Of a stretch of 64,000 nucleotides of DNA, positions 29,601-36,098 are shown piece after piece. Positions within the stretch are counted from its first letter, which is position 1; each line of letters begins with the position of its first letter. This DNA is from a virus, in the IMG/VR virus record IMGVR_UViG_3300044730_000647, positions 1 to 64,000 of that record. The stretch is one strand, 5' to 3'. The notes beneath the pieces are model-generated. The model was given only the letters and a program-made list of their open reading frames with translations, was not told the origin of the DNA and did not search any database. Position numbers and translations under genes: made by a program.

Positions 29601-30741
29601 ACAATCTTGTTTTACAACAAGCTGCACAAATGAAGTAACTACTATTTCTGGAAATGATATTGAGTGTATAGATTGTTGTACTGCTAGCGTTACCACTGGT
29701 CCAAAGACATATAGTGCCTGGTCTGCATACGGAAACTGTAGCCAAGGAGAAAGAACACGCTCTAGAACCTGGACGGCAATTGAAACAAGCAATACAGTTA
29801 ATTGCACTTCATCAACAAAAGAGGTTAGCGGAACTGAGTTTGAGTATGCGCCATGCTGCACGGCAGGATGTACAACTGGTGATAGAAGTTATAGCGCATG
29901 GGGGTCATGGGGGTCATGTAGCCAAGGAGAACAGGCTAGAATTAGAACTTGGACTGCTATAGAAACATGTATTAATTCAAGCTGCAATGTTTTGTCTACC
30001 AGAGAAGTTAGTAGTTTTGAAATAGAATACAGAAACTGTACCACTATTAATACAATTAATACTATTAACACAATTAATACTATTAACACAATTAATACTA
30101 TTAACACAATTAATACTATTAACACAATTAATACTATTAACACAATTGATACAATTGATACAATTAATACTATTAACACAATTGATACAATTAATACTAT
30201 TAACACAATTGATACAATTGATACAATTGATACCATTGACACAATTGATACAGGCGGTGGTGGATGTCACGTTGTAGGAACTAAAATACAGATGGCAGAT
30301 GGCACATTTAAAAATATTGAAGACCTTTATATTGGAGATGAAGTAATGGCAGCAGACGTTCCAGGTGTTGGCGACAACGAAGCTGACATAAGCAATCTAT
30401 CTCTCTGGTCATCCGAAGATATTTCTGGAACAACTAAGACTGTAGCAAATGTAACAAATGTTATTATAAGATCTTATGGACAGTACTACTTAATAAATGA
30501 TACAATTAAGATAACGTACGAGCATATTATTCCAGCAAGACAAAACGGTGTTTGGAAATTTATTGAGGTTAAAGACTTAAATGTGGGTGATACAGTTATG
30601 AATGAGAATTTAGATAACGTTACGGTTACCTCAAAAATTTTAGTTGATGAAATAGTCGAAACAGTTTCAATTAATATTGAAAATAAAGACATATACTTTG
30701 TTGAGGGCTTAATGGCTCACAACTTCAGCGAAAAGACATAA
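26665..30741 (+). CDS. Tail protein with TSR-like repeats and C-terminal Hint domain
   Basis: 1358 residues. The N-terminus has a duplicated ~30-residue unit (RRIND..GGEV.VA..GWVK). Residues about 355-445 resemble FN3. Residues about 583-1126 hold nine thrombospondin type-1-like repeats of ~60 residues with a W-x2-W/Y-x2-C, then R-x-R-x-W pattern and paired Cys. A (Thr-Ile-Asn/Asp)23 run follows (30043-30249), then Gly4 and Cys1201, which opens a Hint domain: CHVVGTKIQMADGTFKNIEDL, His1287 in ITYEHI, and a final AHN (Asn1353) followed by FSEKT. The Hint has the catalytic Cys, block B His and terminal His-Asn of inteins but no Cys/Ser/Thr after Asn, so cleavage rather than splicing is expected. 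An adjacent gene encodes a hydroxylase. Confidence 0.85.
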   Translation: MTIWRRINDSGGEVSVATNGWVKIKNIFRRINDFGGEVNVADRGWVKLKSIWRYEGSGIWRRIFGAAFPYPKSDVGLVFISPSSIESEYQCTQQDKMYVRRGKWYEDPKSFLIKIQKAALGGWADQTDLITQELEYLEYKDSDYLDQVPTNTALRPVINLEDIKNKVGFRAKIQAAEDKNPEESDYLEATTWYPSANGIFPKLTFGFHTYSTGDQIIEDETLSMPEFKIFGFKWQYLTSSASSYPNGQYFSSSRTDEFIGKQIVEFTDFYGTRIGDLKSEDVLPNHQYSSFVQYTQAMIDSGEDYIINVYAVAKDYYYNPSLSLEQHLLDFNETQQVASYVFTPPREIENPEITISNRTKSSADISWYSPDAERYKVDLIDSITGNSLPGYPLASTTSTSASPFGLTENRLYTVLVTALAGEGDKYKSDEVSKSFRTISTGVEAILGEPYDITENSYKVYIANYSSLSGFTITANVSLGSASISADVISVSGITSSGDSCLTVTTEKIDNVNLTAVSYEQATSDTLCTEIGSIWYCLTYGNTQPVVCSGPTIELSDKSGGASGYSITCSKTEICCQKVVLEPKVYTEWVIGLCTVFPADPKRPRTRQWTQQQKTTSQNCVVTTVELSGSETEYIDCCIATSTLGEKTYGTPGPWGTCTPNVGITRLVPWTATRTNYSRDCITTTTQESGNEQQFKDCCVASTVDGDKTYSAWSEYGECYGADPRRTRSRTWTALRITTNTSCVETTTEISGTEQQDTSCCTPSTTYGPKTYGTPGPWGTCNLNTGQIGRLIPWTATATTINSSCVTTVGPGSGNDVDYKDCCTSSVTTGPKTYSDWSAYGSCIQGERTRYRTWTAIETSNTINCTSSTKEVNGTEFGYAPCCTAGCTLGTKTYGDWSAYGSCSNGERRRQRSWTAINTCIDSSCNIISQNELNSVEYEYTSCCTQVCTTGEKTYGAWGAYGSCNLFTSQICRTRPWTAQQSCFTTSCTNEVTTISGNDIECIDCCTASVTTGPKTYSAWSAYGNCSQGERTRSRTWTAIETSNTVNCTSSTKEVSGTEFEYAPCCTAGCTTGDRSYSAWGSWGSCSQGEQARIRTWTAIETCINSSCNVLSTREVSSFEIEYRNCTTINTINTINTINTINTINTINTINTINTINTINTIDTIDTINTINTIDTINTINTIDTIDTIDTIDTIDTGGGGCHVVGTKIQMADGTFKNIEDLYIGDEVMAADVPGVGDNEADISNLSLWSSEDISGTTKTVANVTNVIIRSYGQYYLINDTIKITYEHIIPARQNGVWKFIEVKDLNVGDTVMNENLDNVTVTSKILVDEIVETVSINIENKDIYFVEGLMAHNFSEKT
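26668..26820 (+). repeat. Tandem duplication at N-terminus of TSR tail protein
   Basis: Two copies of a unit encoding RRIND-(S/F)-GGEV-(S/N)-VA-x2-GWVK-(I/L)-K-x-I lie head to tail, with a partial third WRR. Protein identity between copies is high and synonymous changes are few. Confidence 0.75.
29128..29320 (+). repeat. Recent duplicate repeat, copy 1
   Basis: About 190 nt that match 29677-29870 nearly base for base, with mostly third-position differences. The similarity is far above that of the other TSR units, so this pair duplicated or converted recently. Confidence 0.75.
29677..29870 (+). repeat. Recent duplicate repeat, copy 2
   Basis: Partner of 29128-29320. The two copies are in the same frame, 0.5 kb apart, so recombination would delete or add three TSR units without breaking the frame. 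Confidence 0.75.
30043..30249 (+). repeat. (Thr-Ile-Asn/Asp)23 coding minisatellite
   Basis: Twenty-three 9-nt units (ACAATTAAT, ACTATTAAC, ACAATTGAT variants) in an 18-nt higher-order pattern encode TIN eleven times, then a mix of TID and TIN ending in five TID. The unit keeps the frame whatever the copy number. The run joins the TSR repeats to the Hint domain. Confidence 0.95.
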
Positions 30742-30755
30742 GATGGGGGAACAAG

Positions 30756-31337
30756 TTGAAGGTAGAAGACCTGGGAAATAAAATATTTATGTATAAGAAT
30801 GCAATAGAAAATGATTTGCAAATTCTTACTGAGCTAAATAGTATATTTTCTGATTATAATCAAGACTATAAGTCCGCAACAATAAATAATCATGACTATG
30901 ACCCCTCCTTGCGTTCGTGCACTGTTTTTTCATTATACACAAACTTGCAAGACAAATCCGATTACAATAATGCAAAAAGAGTTCTTAATAAAAAAATAGA
31001 TCTAGCATTATCTAAGTGTATATTGCATTTTGTAAGATCAACTGGAATAAAGATAAAAGAAAGGGAGCCGTGGGAGATATTAAAGTATGAGCAGTCTCAA
31101 AAGCTCACATGGCACAGTGACGATGGAAAAAGCCACCCGTCTACTATATCGTTTGTTTACTATATAAATGATGATTATGAGGGAGGGGAAATTCAGTTTA
31201 AAGATAAAGCATACAGCATACCGATAAAGCCTCAAAAGAATAGCCTGATAATATTCCCTTCCAGCTCAGATTATATACACAGGGTTTTGCCAGTAGTAAG
31301 CGGAGTGAAGCACTCGGTAATATCCTTTGGCAAATAA
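30756..31337 (+). CDS. 2-oxoglutarate/Fe(II) oxygenase, prolyl-4-hydroxylase-like
   Basis: 193 residues from TTG 30756 with a GGGGGA site upstream. The iron-binding triad is visible as His120 and Asp122 (WHSDD) and His175 (YIHRVLPV); Lys185 in GVKHSV sits where the family binds the 2-oxoglutarate carboxylate. YYINDDYEGGEIQF and SLIIFPS are typical strands. Such enzymes hydroxylate protein side chains, commonly proline, using oxygen and 2-oxoglutarate. It follows the TSR/Hint tail protein by 14 nt, so a tail protein is a plausible substrate; that link is inference. Confidence 0.88.
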   Translation: MKVEDLGNKIFMYKNAIENDLQILTELNSIFSDYNQDYKSATINNHDYDPSLRSCTVFSLYTNLQDKSDYNNAKRVLNKKIDLALSKCILHFVRSTGIKIKEREPWEILKYEQSQKLTWHSDDGKSHPSTISFVYYINDDYEGGEIQFKDKAYSIPIKPQKNSLIIFPSSSDYIHRVLPVVSGVKHSVISFGK

Positions 31338-31346
31338 ATTTTTTAC

Positions 31347-31375
31347 TAGACATCTATTGCAATAAATGATATGAT
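31347..31375 (+). promoter_or_regulatory. Promoter before 31397 gene
   Basis: TAGACA (31347-31352), 17-nt spacer, then TATGAT (31370-31375) preceded by TGA, forming an extended -10. The gene at 31397 has an AAGGAGA site. Confidence 0.5.
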
Positions 31376-31396
31376 TCATTGTGTTAAGGAGATATT

Positions 31397-31630
31397 ATGA
31401 ATAAGTCAGACATGCAAGGAAGTACATACATGGTTCTTGTTGATGGTGAGTATGCTGGGTGGTTTAATATCGCTGGCCCTGGAACTGATCTATTAAGAGC
31501 TGGTCTTTCTAGCACACCAATTTTAGTAGATATGGAAGACATTGCAATTGATATTCCAGATTTACCAAAAGCTGGCGCTAATTATTTTTGGAACGGCCAG
31601 TCGTTTGAATTGAGGGAAATAAGTGGCTAG
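31397..31630 (+). CDS. Small conserved-looking protein, unknown
   Basis: 77 residues with an AAGGAGA ribosome site. Beta-prone: STYMVLVDGEYAGWFNI, then ILVDMEDIAIDIPD and NYFWNGQSFEL. I do not recognise the family. It overlaps the next gene by 8 nt. It lies in the tail-to-replication boundary, so a virion accessory or chaperone is possible. Confidence 0.6.
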   Translation: MNKSDMQGSTYMVLVDGEYAGWFNIAGPGTDLLRAGLSSTPILVDMEDIAIDIPDLPKAGANYFWNGQSFELREISG

Positions 31631-31859
31631 TAAATGGGAGCAAGCAAAAAAGCTTGTTTCTTCAAATGAAGTAAAACCCTGGGATTTTTTAAATCCAAAC
31701 ACAGAGTATTCTTCAGAAGAAGAGTCAAGTGCCAGGTATTCTTTATGTAAAGCCTGCCCTAAATTTAATGACGGGGTAAAGACCTGCCAAGAATGCGGTT
31801 GCTTTATGCCAGCGAAAACAAGATTAAAGGGAGCGGTTTGCCCAATAGGTAAATGGTAA
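31623..31859 (+). CDS. Zinc-ribbon microprotein (CxxCP / CxxCGC type)
   Basis: 78 residues from GTG 31623. The C-terminal half holds LCKACPKF, TCQECGCFMPAKTRLKGAVCPIGKW. This Cys4 arrangement with a C-terminal CPxGKW is common in T4-like cyanophages and other aquatic phages, always of unknown function. It probably binds zinc. The N-terminus contains PWDFLNPNTEY, possibly a docking peptide. Confidence 0.75.
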   Translation: MASKWEQAKKLVSSNEVKPWDFLNPNTEYSSEEESSARYSLCKACPKFNDGVKTCQECGCFMPAKTRLKGAVCPIGKW

Positions 31860-31868
31860 TGGTATAAT
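31860..31868 (+). promoter_or_regulatory. Extended -10 promoter
   Basis: TGGTATAAT overlaps the end of the preceding gene and lies 26 nt before ATG 31895, which has AAGGAGG at 31880-31886. Confidence 0.6.
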
Positions 31869-31894
31869 AATATGACAAACAAGGAGGAAGTAAA

Positions 31895-32116
31895 ATGGCA
31901 GAATACGTATTAACCAATGAAGAAAAAAGCTCAATAATTGAGTCTCACCTGAGAACGCTTGCATACTCAAAGTATAATTTACAGGTAAATTTAATGGAAG
32001 AGGAAGCAGCAGAAACTCCATCTACAGATGGTATTGCATCTATTAATGTGCAAATTGCTTCAGTTAATAAAAAAATAGAGGCTCTTGTCGAAGAGCTAAC
32101 TTCTCTATCAGAATAA
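31895..32116 (+). CDS. Small coiled-coil protein
   Basis: 73 residues with AAGGAGG upstream. An N-terminal helix (LTNEEKSSIIESHLRTLAYSKYNLQVNLMEEEA), a short linker and a C-terminal heptad helix (IASVNKKIEALVEELTSL). No family recognised. The three genes from here to 32743 form one tight group. Confidence 0.65.
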   Translation: MAEYVLTNEEKSSIIESHLRTLAYSKYNLQVNLMEEEAAETPSTDGIASINVQIASVNKKIEALVEELTSLSE

Positions 32117-32128
32117 GTTAGGTAAAAA

Positions 32129-32317
32129 ATGTCTTCTAAAGAAGAATTAATTATAACTGCTCTTCAAGAAAGAATTGGCCAGATGGCGGCTCATCATGAA
32201 TTGCAGATTGCAATGCTAAGAGCAGAGCTTACTACAATTATAAATCAAAATCAAGAAAAAGAAAAAGCTATTTCTGAGTACTCTAATCAAATAGAGTCAA
32301 AGGTGGAGGAAATTTAG
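32129..32317 (+). CDS. Small coiled-coil protein
   Basis: 62 residues, nearly all helical with heptads (LIITALQERIGQMAAHHELQIAMLRAELTTIINQ). Unknown function. It could pair with the adjacent coiled-coil protein. The next gene begins at the base after its stop. Confidence 0.6.
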   Translation: MSSKEELIITALQERIGQMAAHHELQIAMLRAELTTIINQNQEKEKAISEYSNQIESKVEEI

Positions 32318-32743
32318 TTGACAGTTACATTCCAAGATGGAGAGCCAGTAGATCCTAAAAAATTACAGGATCTTCAAACACAAATAGATAGCATTAAGCT
32401 TCAGTCTGATGAGACTTATAAGCTTAGTACAACAACTGCAGGTAGTATCACACAGTCAACTAGAATGCATTTAGAAGCTGGCGTAGTTACATTTGAAACT
32501 GGATTACCTGGCGGAAAAGTTAGCTCAATCGAAATTGATTTAGGTTGGGGACCAGAATATGAAATTGCTTATGTTGTTGCAACACCAAGAAACCAAGATC
32601 CTAAAACTAATAACATGAGATGGTCTATTTCTGGACAGTGGTCGGGATCAACTAAACTAAATGTGTATGCTGAAAAAACTATATCTGGACCAGTTAATTT
32701 TCACTGGTTGAGTGCAGGTAAAAAGGTTATAAGCAAACCTTAA
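32318..32743 (+). CDS. Beta-rich protein with N-terminal coiled coil, possible fibre accessory
   Basis: 141 residues from TTG 32318 with GGTGGAGGAAA just upstream. Residues 1-40 form a helix (PKKLQDLQTQIDSIKLQSDE). Residues 45-141 are beta-rich (MHLEAGVVTFETGLPGGKVSSIEIDLG, SISGQWSGSTKLNVYAEK, VNFHWLSAGKKV). This looks like a small trimeric fibre or decoration protein, but no family is recognised. Confidence 0.6.
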   Translation: MTVTFQDGEPVDPKKLQDLQTQIDSIKLQSDETYKLSTTTAGSITQSTRMHLEAGVVTFETGLPGGKVSSIEIDLGWGPEYEIAYVVATPRNQDPKTNNMRWSISGQWSGSTKLNVYAEKTISGPVNFHWLSAGKKVISKP

Positions 32744-32751
32744 AGTATCTA

Positions 32752-32779
32752 TTGACACATTGATTTAATATGTTACAAT
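32752..32779 (+). promoter_or_regulatory. Strong promoter at tail-replication boundary
   Basis: TTGACA (32752-32757), 16-nt spacer and TACAAT (32774-32779), the latter with a TGT extension. It is the only promoter ahead of the long replication run starting at 32833. A perfect palindrome follows within its expected leader. Confidence 0.7.
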
Positions 32780-32791
32780 TGCTATAACATT

Positions 32792-32813
32792 AAGCCACGA
32801 TATCGTGGCTTTT
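32792..32813 (+). terminator. 20-nt perfect palindrome in leader: attenuator or terminator
   Basis: The 20 bases at 32792-32811 equal their own reverse complement. As RNA they form an 8-bp AAGCCACG/CGTGGCTT stem with an ATAT loop followed by a short U-rich stretch. It lies 13 nt after the -10 box, inside the leader of the replication operon. It may end upstream transcripts, attenuate the new one, or bind a dimeric regulator. Confidence 0.6.
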
Positions 32814-32832
32814 ATATATATTAAGGGTTTTA

Positions 32833-33633
32833 ATGAGCAACGATTTAAAGTGGATGATATCATCCGATCAACAATTTCCGTATCAAGATGATAAGATGAT
32901 TGCGCTTTGGTTTAAAGTCATGAAGTGGTTTAAACCAGATGTCGTTGATTACCTCGGAGACACAGATGATCAGGCTTGCTATAGCAAGTATACTGAGGGC
33001 AAATCAGCAGAGTTTTTAAACTATCATAAGAATGATAGCAAAGATCTTATTGTTCCGATGATGAGGCATGAAGCAAAGGGCGCAAGAGACTTTTATGCAA
33101 AGACAAGAGAGATGCTTCCAGATGCTCAGCTTTTTTCAGCATTAGGAAATCATGATATTAGAATATTTAATTATGTAGATGCTAAGTTGCCAGAGTACAT
33201 TTCTGAAGTAACTCCAGAATCAATGTGGAGCCTAGATTCTCTAGGCTATGAGTATATTTATTATAATGAACTTCCTAAGCGCCGCTTTGGAGATATACAT
33301 GTTCATCATGGACTTTCAATTGCTTCAACTGGTTCAGTAAGAAAAGATATGGAAGACCTTCAGATATCTTTGATGAGAGGCCACTCTCATAGAATAGCAT
33401 CACACTTAGTTACTTATGAGTTAAGAAACGGTGGACAGGGAGAAACTCTTCGAGGTTATGAGCTTGGCCACATGTGTGATGAAAAATCAGATGGAATGAA
33501 ATATATGCAGCACCATGATTGGCAAAAGGGTTTTGCCATTGCACATATTGTAAATGACTACCCACATATTCAAATGATCCATGTGGCACCAGATTACTCA
33601 TGTGTTGTTGATGGGAAGCTATTTACACTATGA
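32833..33633 (+). CDS. Calcineurin-like metallophosphoesterase
   Basis: 266 residues. The metal-binding motifs appear in order: SSDQQFPYQDD (Asp-x-Gln rather than Asp-x-His), YLGDTDD, ALGNHDIR, VHHG and RGHSHR. These are the five blocks of the family, which hydrolyses phosphate esters or nucleic acid ends. As first gene of the replication run it may act as a nuclease or phosphatase on DNA ends or nucleotides; substrate unknown. ATGA overlap with the next gene. Confidence 0.85.
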   Translation: MSNDLKWMISSDQQFPYQDDKMIALWFKVMKWFKPDVVDYLGDTDDQACYSKYTEGKSAEFLNYHKNDSKDLIVPMMRHEAKGARDFYAKTREMLPDAQLFSALGNHDIRIFNYVDAKLPEYISEVTPESMWSLDSLGYEYIYYNELPKRRFGDIHVHHGLSIASTGSVRKDMEDLQISLMRGHSHRIASHLVTYELRNGGQGETLRGYELGHMCDEKSDGMKYMQHHDWQKGFAIAHIVNDYPHIQMIHVAPDYSCVVDGKLFTL

Positions 33634-33818
33634 TGAAATGCAATAAGTGTCAGGGGAGAGTTTTTGTAGATAGGGTATTTTCACAAAAACTACACGTAGA
33701 GCTTTTCTGCATGATGTGCGGTAAAAGATGGATGATTAATAAGGATACGAGTGCACTAGGTAAATGGATAGAAAAAAGAGAAAACAATCAGCTAAGAGCA
33801 TTCGGTATTTCTTCTTAA
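33630..33818 (+). CDS. Zinc-ribbon microprotein
   Basis: 62 residues, 4-nt overlap with the phosphoesterase. MKCNKCQGRVFVDR and LFCMMCGKRW give a CxxC...CxxC ribbon. Proteins of this shape are often translation- or transcription-linked, but nothing specific can be said. Confidence 0.7.
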   Translation: MMKCNKCQGRVFVDRVFSQKLHVELFCMMCGKRWMINKDTSALGKWIEKRENNQLRAFGISS

Positions 33819-34246
33819 ATAACAAGATACATAAAGTATTAAGTCATTCAAGATCTAAAGACCAGATGGTTGCTTGGTGCTATCCAGATAAAAAGAGATT
33901 GCTATACTCTTATTCACAAGTTTTAAAAACTATGGAGAATGCATACTCAACTAGTCAGGTAGCTCAACTGCTTGGTAAGCATAAGGTTACTATAGAAGAT
34001 TATATTTTGGACGGCAAGATAAGATATCCTCAGAAAGTATATCCAATAGGTAATCCAGATAGTACATGGTATAAGTTTATGTATAGTGAATCGGACATAA
34101 TGGACATTCATGAGTTTATATTAGAATCAGGATATTCTAATAACATGCCTTCAAAAAATGAGATGAGGGCTCTTCTCAAACACAACACTATATTGTATAC
34201 TAAGACAACAGAAGGGAACTTTGTACCAGTATGGAAAGCGGAGTAG
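33764..34246 (+). CDS. Helix-turn-helix DNA-binding protein (MerR-like)
   Basis: 160 residues. AYSTSQVAQLLGKHKVTIEDYILDGKIRYPQK is a clear winged-helix/excisionase-type HTH, and SESDIMDIHEFILESG is a second helix. This family is common beside actinophage replication genes. The ATG at 33764 overlaps the previous gene by 55 nt. Conserved sequence seems to begin near IHKVLSHSRSKDQMVAW, so the true start may be slightly downstream at a rarer codon. Confidence 0.75.
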   Translation: MDRKKRKQSAKSIRYFFLNNKIHKVLSHSRSKDQMVAWCYPDKKRLLYSYSQVLKTMENAYSTSQVAQLLGKHKVTIEDYILDGKIRYPQKVYPIGNPDSTWYKFMYSESDIMDIHEFILESGYSNNMPSKNEMRALLKHNTILYTKTTEGNFVPVWKAE

Positions 34247-34353
34247 CACAAGCAAGAGTTGTAGTATGTGAAGTATGTAAGAAAGAATTAGTAGTGCGTT
34301 GGGGCATTTTTGCTCATGACACTTTAAGCAGACATAGAAAGGCGGAGCACTAA
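34231..34353 (+). CDS. 40-residue zinc-finger microprotein
   Basis: Short frame overlapping the previous gene by 16 nt. The product has VCEVCKKELVV then FAHDTLSRHRKAEH, a C2H2-type arrangement. Its stop (TAA) shares one base with the ATG of the next gene, so it fits the tightly packed operon. I believe it is real because of the motif and the TAATG junction. Confidence 0.7.
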   Translation: MESGVAQARVVVCEVCKKELVVRWGIFAHDTLSRHRKAEH

Positions 34354-34562
34354 TGGAAAAAGGAACTCAGGTTAGAGTTGATTTGTCTTTTACACGCAAC
34401 CTAGGCAATTTTGAAAGCATTAAGATTGGTATTGGCGTTGACGACTTTGTTCGAGACGGCGAGACAGTAGATGCTGCAGCAGACAGAGTCTATAAGTTTG
34501 TTGAAGACAAGCTTATTCAAAAGACACAAGAAGTAGAAGAGGAATTGCGTGGCAGTAAATAA
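34353..34562 (+). CDS. Small conserved phage protein, unknown
   Basis: 69 residues: beta strands (TQVRVDLSFTRNLG, SIKIGIGVDDFV) then a long helix (AAADRVYKFVEDKLIQKTQEVEEEL). Proteins of this shape are common next to phage helicases but have no assigned role. It overlaps the next gene by 14 nt. Confidence 0.65.
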   Translation: MEKGTQVRVDLSFTRNLGNFESIKIGIGVDDFVRDGETVDAAADRVYKFVEDKLIQKTQEVEEELRGSK

Positions 34563-34863
34563 AGAACCCTACATCCTCTTATCTTTATATTCAAACTTAT
34601 ACGAAGGCCTGTACAATACAAAGCCAACAATTAATAGATATAAAGAGAAGTGGGCTATGCAGGATGTAATTGATAGCATAGGGTTTGATAGAGCTAGAGA
34701 TGTTTTAGAATATTATTTTAAGACTGGAAAGAATAGACACCCACTTAATTTCTTTTACAATAATTTTGACAGAATAGAAGACATGATGATTCAAATTAAA
34801 GAAGATAAAGTTAACAGAAGCCGTCTGTTGCAAGAAACTAAAAGAATGGTTGAGGATAATTAG
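34549..34863 (+). CDS. Possible helicase-loader-type protein
   Basis: 104 residues from GTG 34549. Mostly helical, with KWAMQDVIDSIGFDRARDVLEYYFKTGKNRHPLNFFYNNFDRI. It stands directly before the DnaB-like helicase with stop and start overlapping by one base. Position and size suggest a replication accessory such as a helicase loader, but no motif proves it. Confidence 0.55.
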   Translation: MAVNKEPYILLSLYSNLYEGLYNTKPTINRYKEKWAMQDVIDSIGFDRARDVLEYYFKTGKNRHPLNFFYNNFDRIEDMMIQIKEDKVNRSRLLQETKRMVEDN

Positions 34864-36098
34864 TGAATACAGAAGCAGAACTAATTTCAGCAGTTTGTAA
34901 AAACAAAGACATAAGCACCATTCTTGCAGATAATTCAGACGACCTATTTGTATCTCATAAAGATATCTGGGAAGGTCTCAAGTCATACTATTATAAGTTT
35001 AGGGCAGTTCCAGAGGCTGGAATTTTGCAGGATAAGTTTAAAGACTTTGAGCCAGTTGAAACAAAAGGGGAGACTGGATACTATTTAGACAAACTAAAAA
35101 ATGAATTTGTGGGCAACAAGCTAAAGACAATTCTTATGCAGGCTGGCTCATCTCTAAAAGAAGATGCACCATCTAGAGTGCTTGGAACAATGCAGTCTCA
35201 ATTAGCAAACTTAAGTAGATACACTAATAATGTTAAAGACTTAGATATCACAGACCTTGACTCAGCTGAAAGACACTATGAGTCAGTTAAAACTAGATCT
35301 CTAGCAATGGGAGGAAGCCCAGGAATTTTAACTGGCTTTGAAGCTATAGATAAGGCCTACCCAACTGGTATGGCTCCAGGCCACCTCATTGTTGCAATTG
35401 GATGGCCAGGCCGAGGAAAGACATGGTTCACATCTTACTTAGCATGCAAAGCTTGGGAGCAAGGGTTTAAGCCAATGATTGTTTCTCTTGAAATGGCTCC
35501 AGAAAATATGCGAGATCGAATTTACACAATGCTAGGATCTGGATTATTTAGAGCCAGCGATCTTTCTAAGGGTGATATTAATATTGATGATTTTAAAACT
35601 TGGGGAAAGAAAAAAACCGAAGGTAAGAATAGTTTTATCCTTGTCTCAAATGAAGGTGCTGGAGAAGTAACACCAGCAACTATTCAAGGAAAGATCGATC
35701 AACATAAACCAGATCTAGTTATCCTTGACTACCATCAGCTGTTCAATGATAATAAGAGAAGTAATTCTGAAGTTGAAAGAAATAGAAATATCTCAAGAGA
35801 CTTCAAGCTCCTTGCTGTAACAAATGGAATTCCTATTATTGATATTACTGCTGCAACTGCAGATGATATCTCAGATCAAAAGGAACCCCCAATGATGAGT
35901 CAGGTTGCATGGTCAAAAGCCATTGAGTATGATGCTGATATGGCTATTGCAATTCATAAGCATGCTAATACAGATCTTATTGAGGTTGTCTCTAGAAAGA
36001 ATAGACATGGACATGACTTCAGGTTCTTCCTTGACTGGGATATAAATAGGGGAGTAATTACTCCAATCTATGAAGACCTTCCAGAGCTGAGCAAGTGA
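34863..36098 (+). CDS. dnaB: Replicative DNA helicase (DnaB-like)
   Basis: 411 residues from GTG 34863. Walker A is GWPGRGKT (180-187), Walker B ends in VILDYH (Asp289). The N-terminal ~110 residues are helical as in the DnaB primase-binding domain, and VSLEMAPENMRDRI is the characteristic segment after Walker A. The hexamer would unwind DNA ahead of the DnaE polymerase. The primase gene follows after one small gene. ATP-binding and family signatures are clear. Confidence 0.92.
   Translation: MNTEAELISAVCKNKDISTILADNSDDLFVSHKDIWEGLKSYYYKFRAVPEAGILQDKFKDFEPVETKGETGYYLDKLKNEFVGNKLKTILMQAGSSLKEDAPSRVLGTMQSQLANLSRYTNNVKDLDITDLDSAERHYESVKTRSLAMGGSPGILTGFEAIDKAYPTGMAPGHLIVAIGWPGRGKTWFTSYLACKAWEQGFKPMIVSLEMAPENMRDRIYTMLGSGLFRASDLSKGDINIDDFKTWGKKKTEGKNSFILVSNEGAGEVTPATIQGKIDQHKPDLVILDYHQLFNDNKRSNSEVERNRNISRDFKLLAVTNGIPIIDITAATADDISDQKEPPMMSQVAWSKAIEYDADMAIAIHKHANTDLIEVVSRKNRHGHDFRFFLDWDINRGVITPIYEDLPELSK

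Larger units (their letters stand above)
28381..30042 (+). repeat. Nine TSR-like coding repeats
   Basis: Each unit of about 180 nt encodes KTY-(S/G)-x-W-x2-(Y/W)-G-x-C, a short Arg-rich strand ending in WTA, and a Cys-Cys pair. Units start near 28411, 28600, 28785, 28968, 29152, 29334, 29518, 29701 and 29880. Confidence 0.8.

Noticed and set aside
30043-30249. CRISPR-like array
   Set aside because: Units are 9 nt with no unique spacers and lie in frame inside a gene.
29889-30270. Minus-strand frames across the TIN repeat
   Set aside because: Low-complexity IVLIVL and NCVNSI runs arise from the repeat itself.
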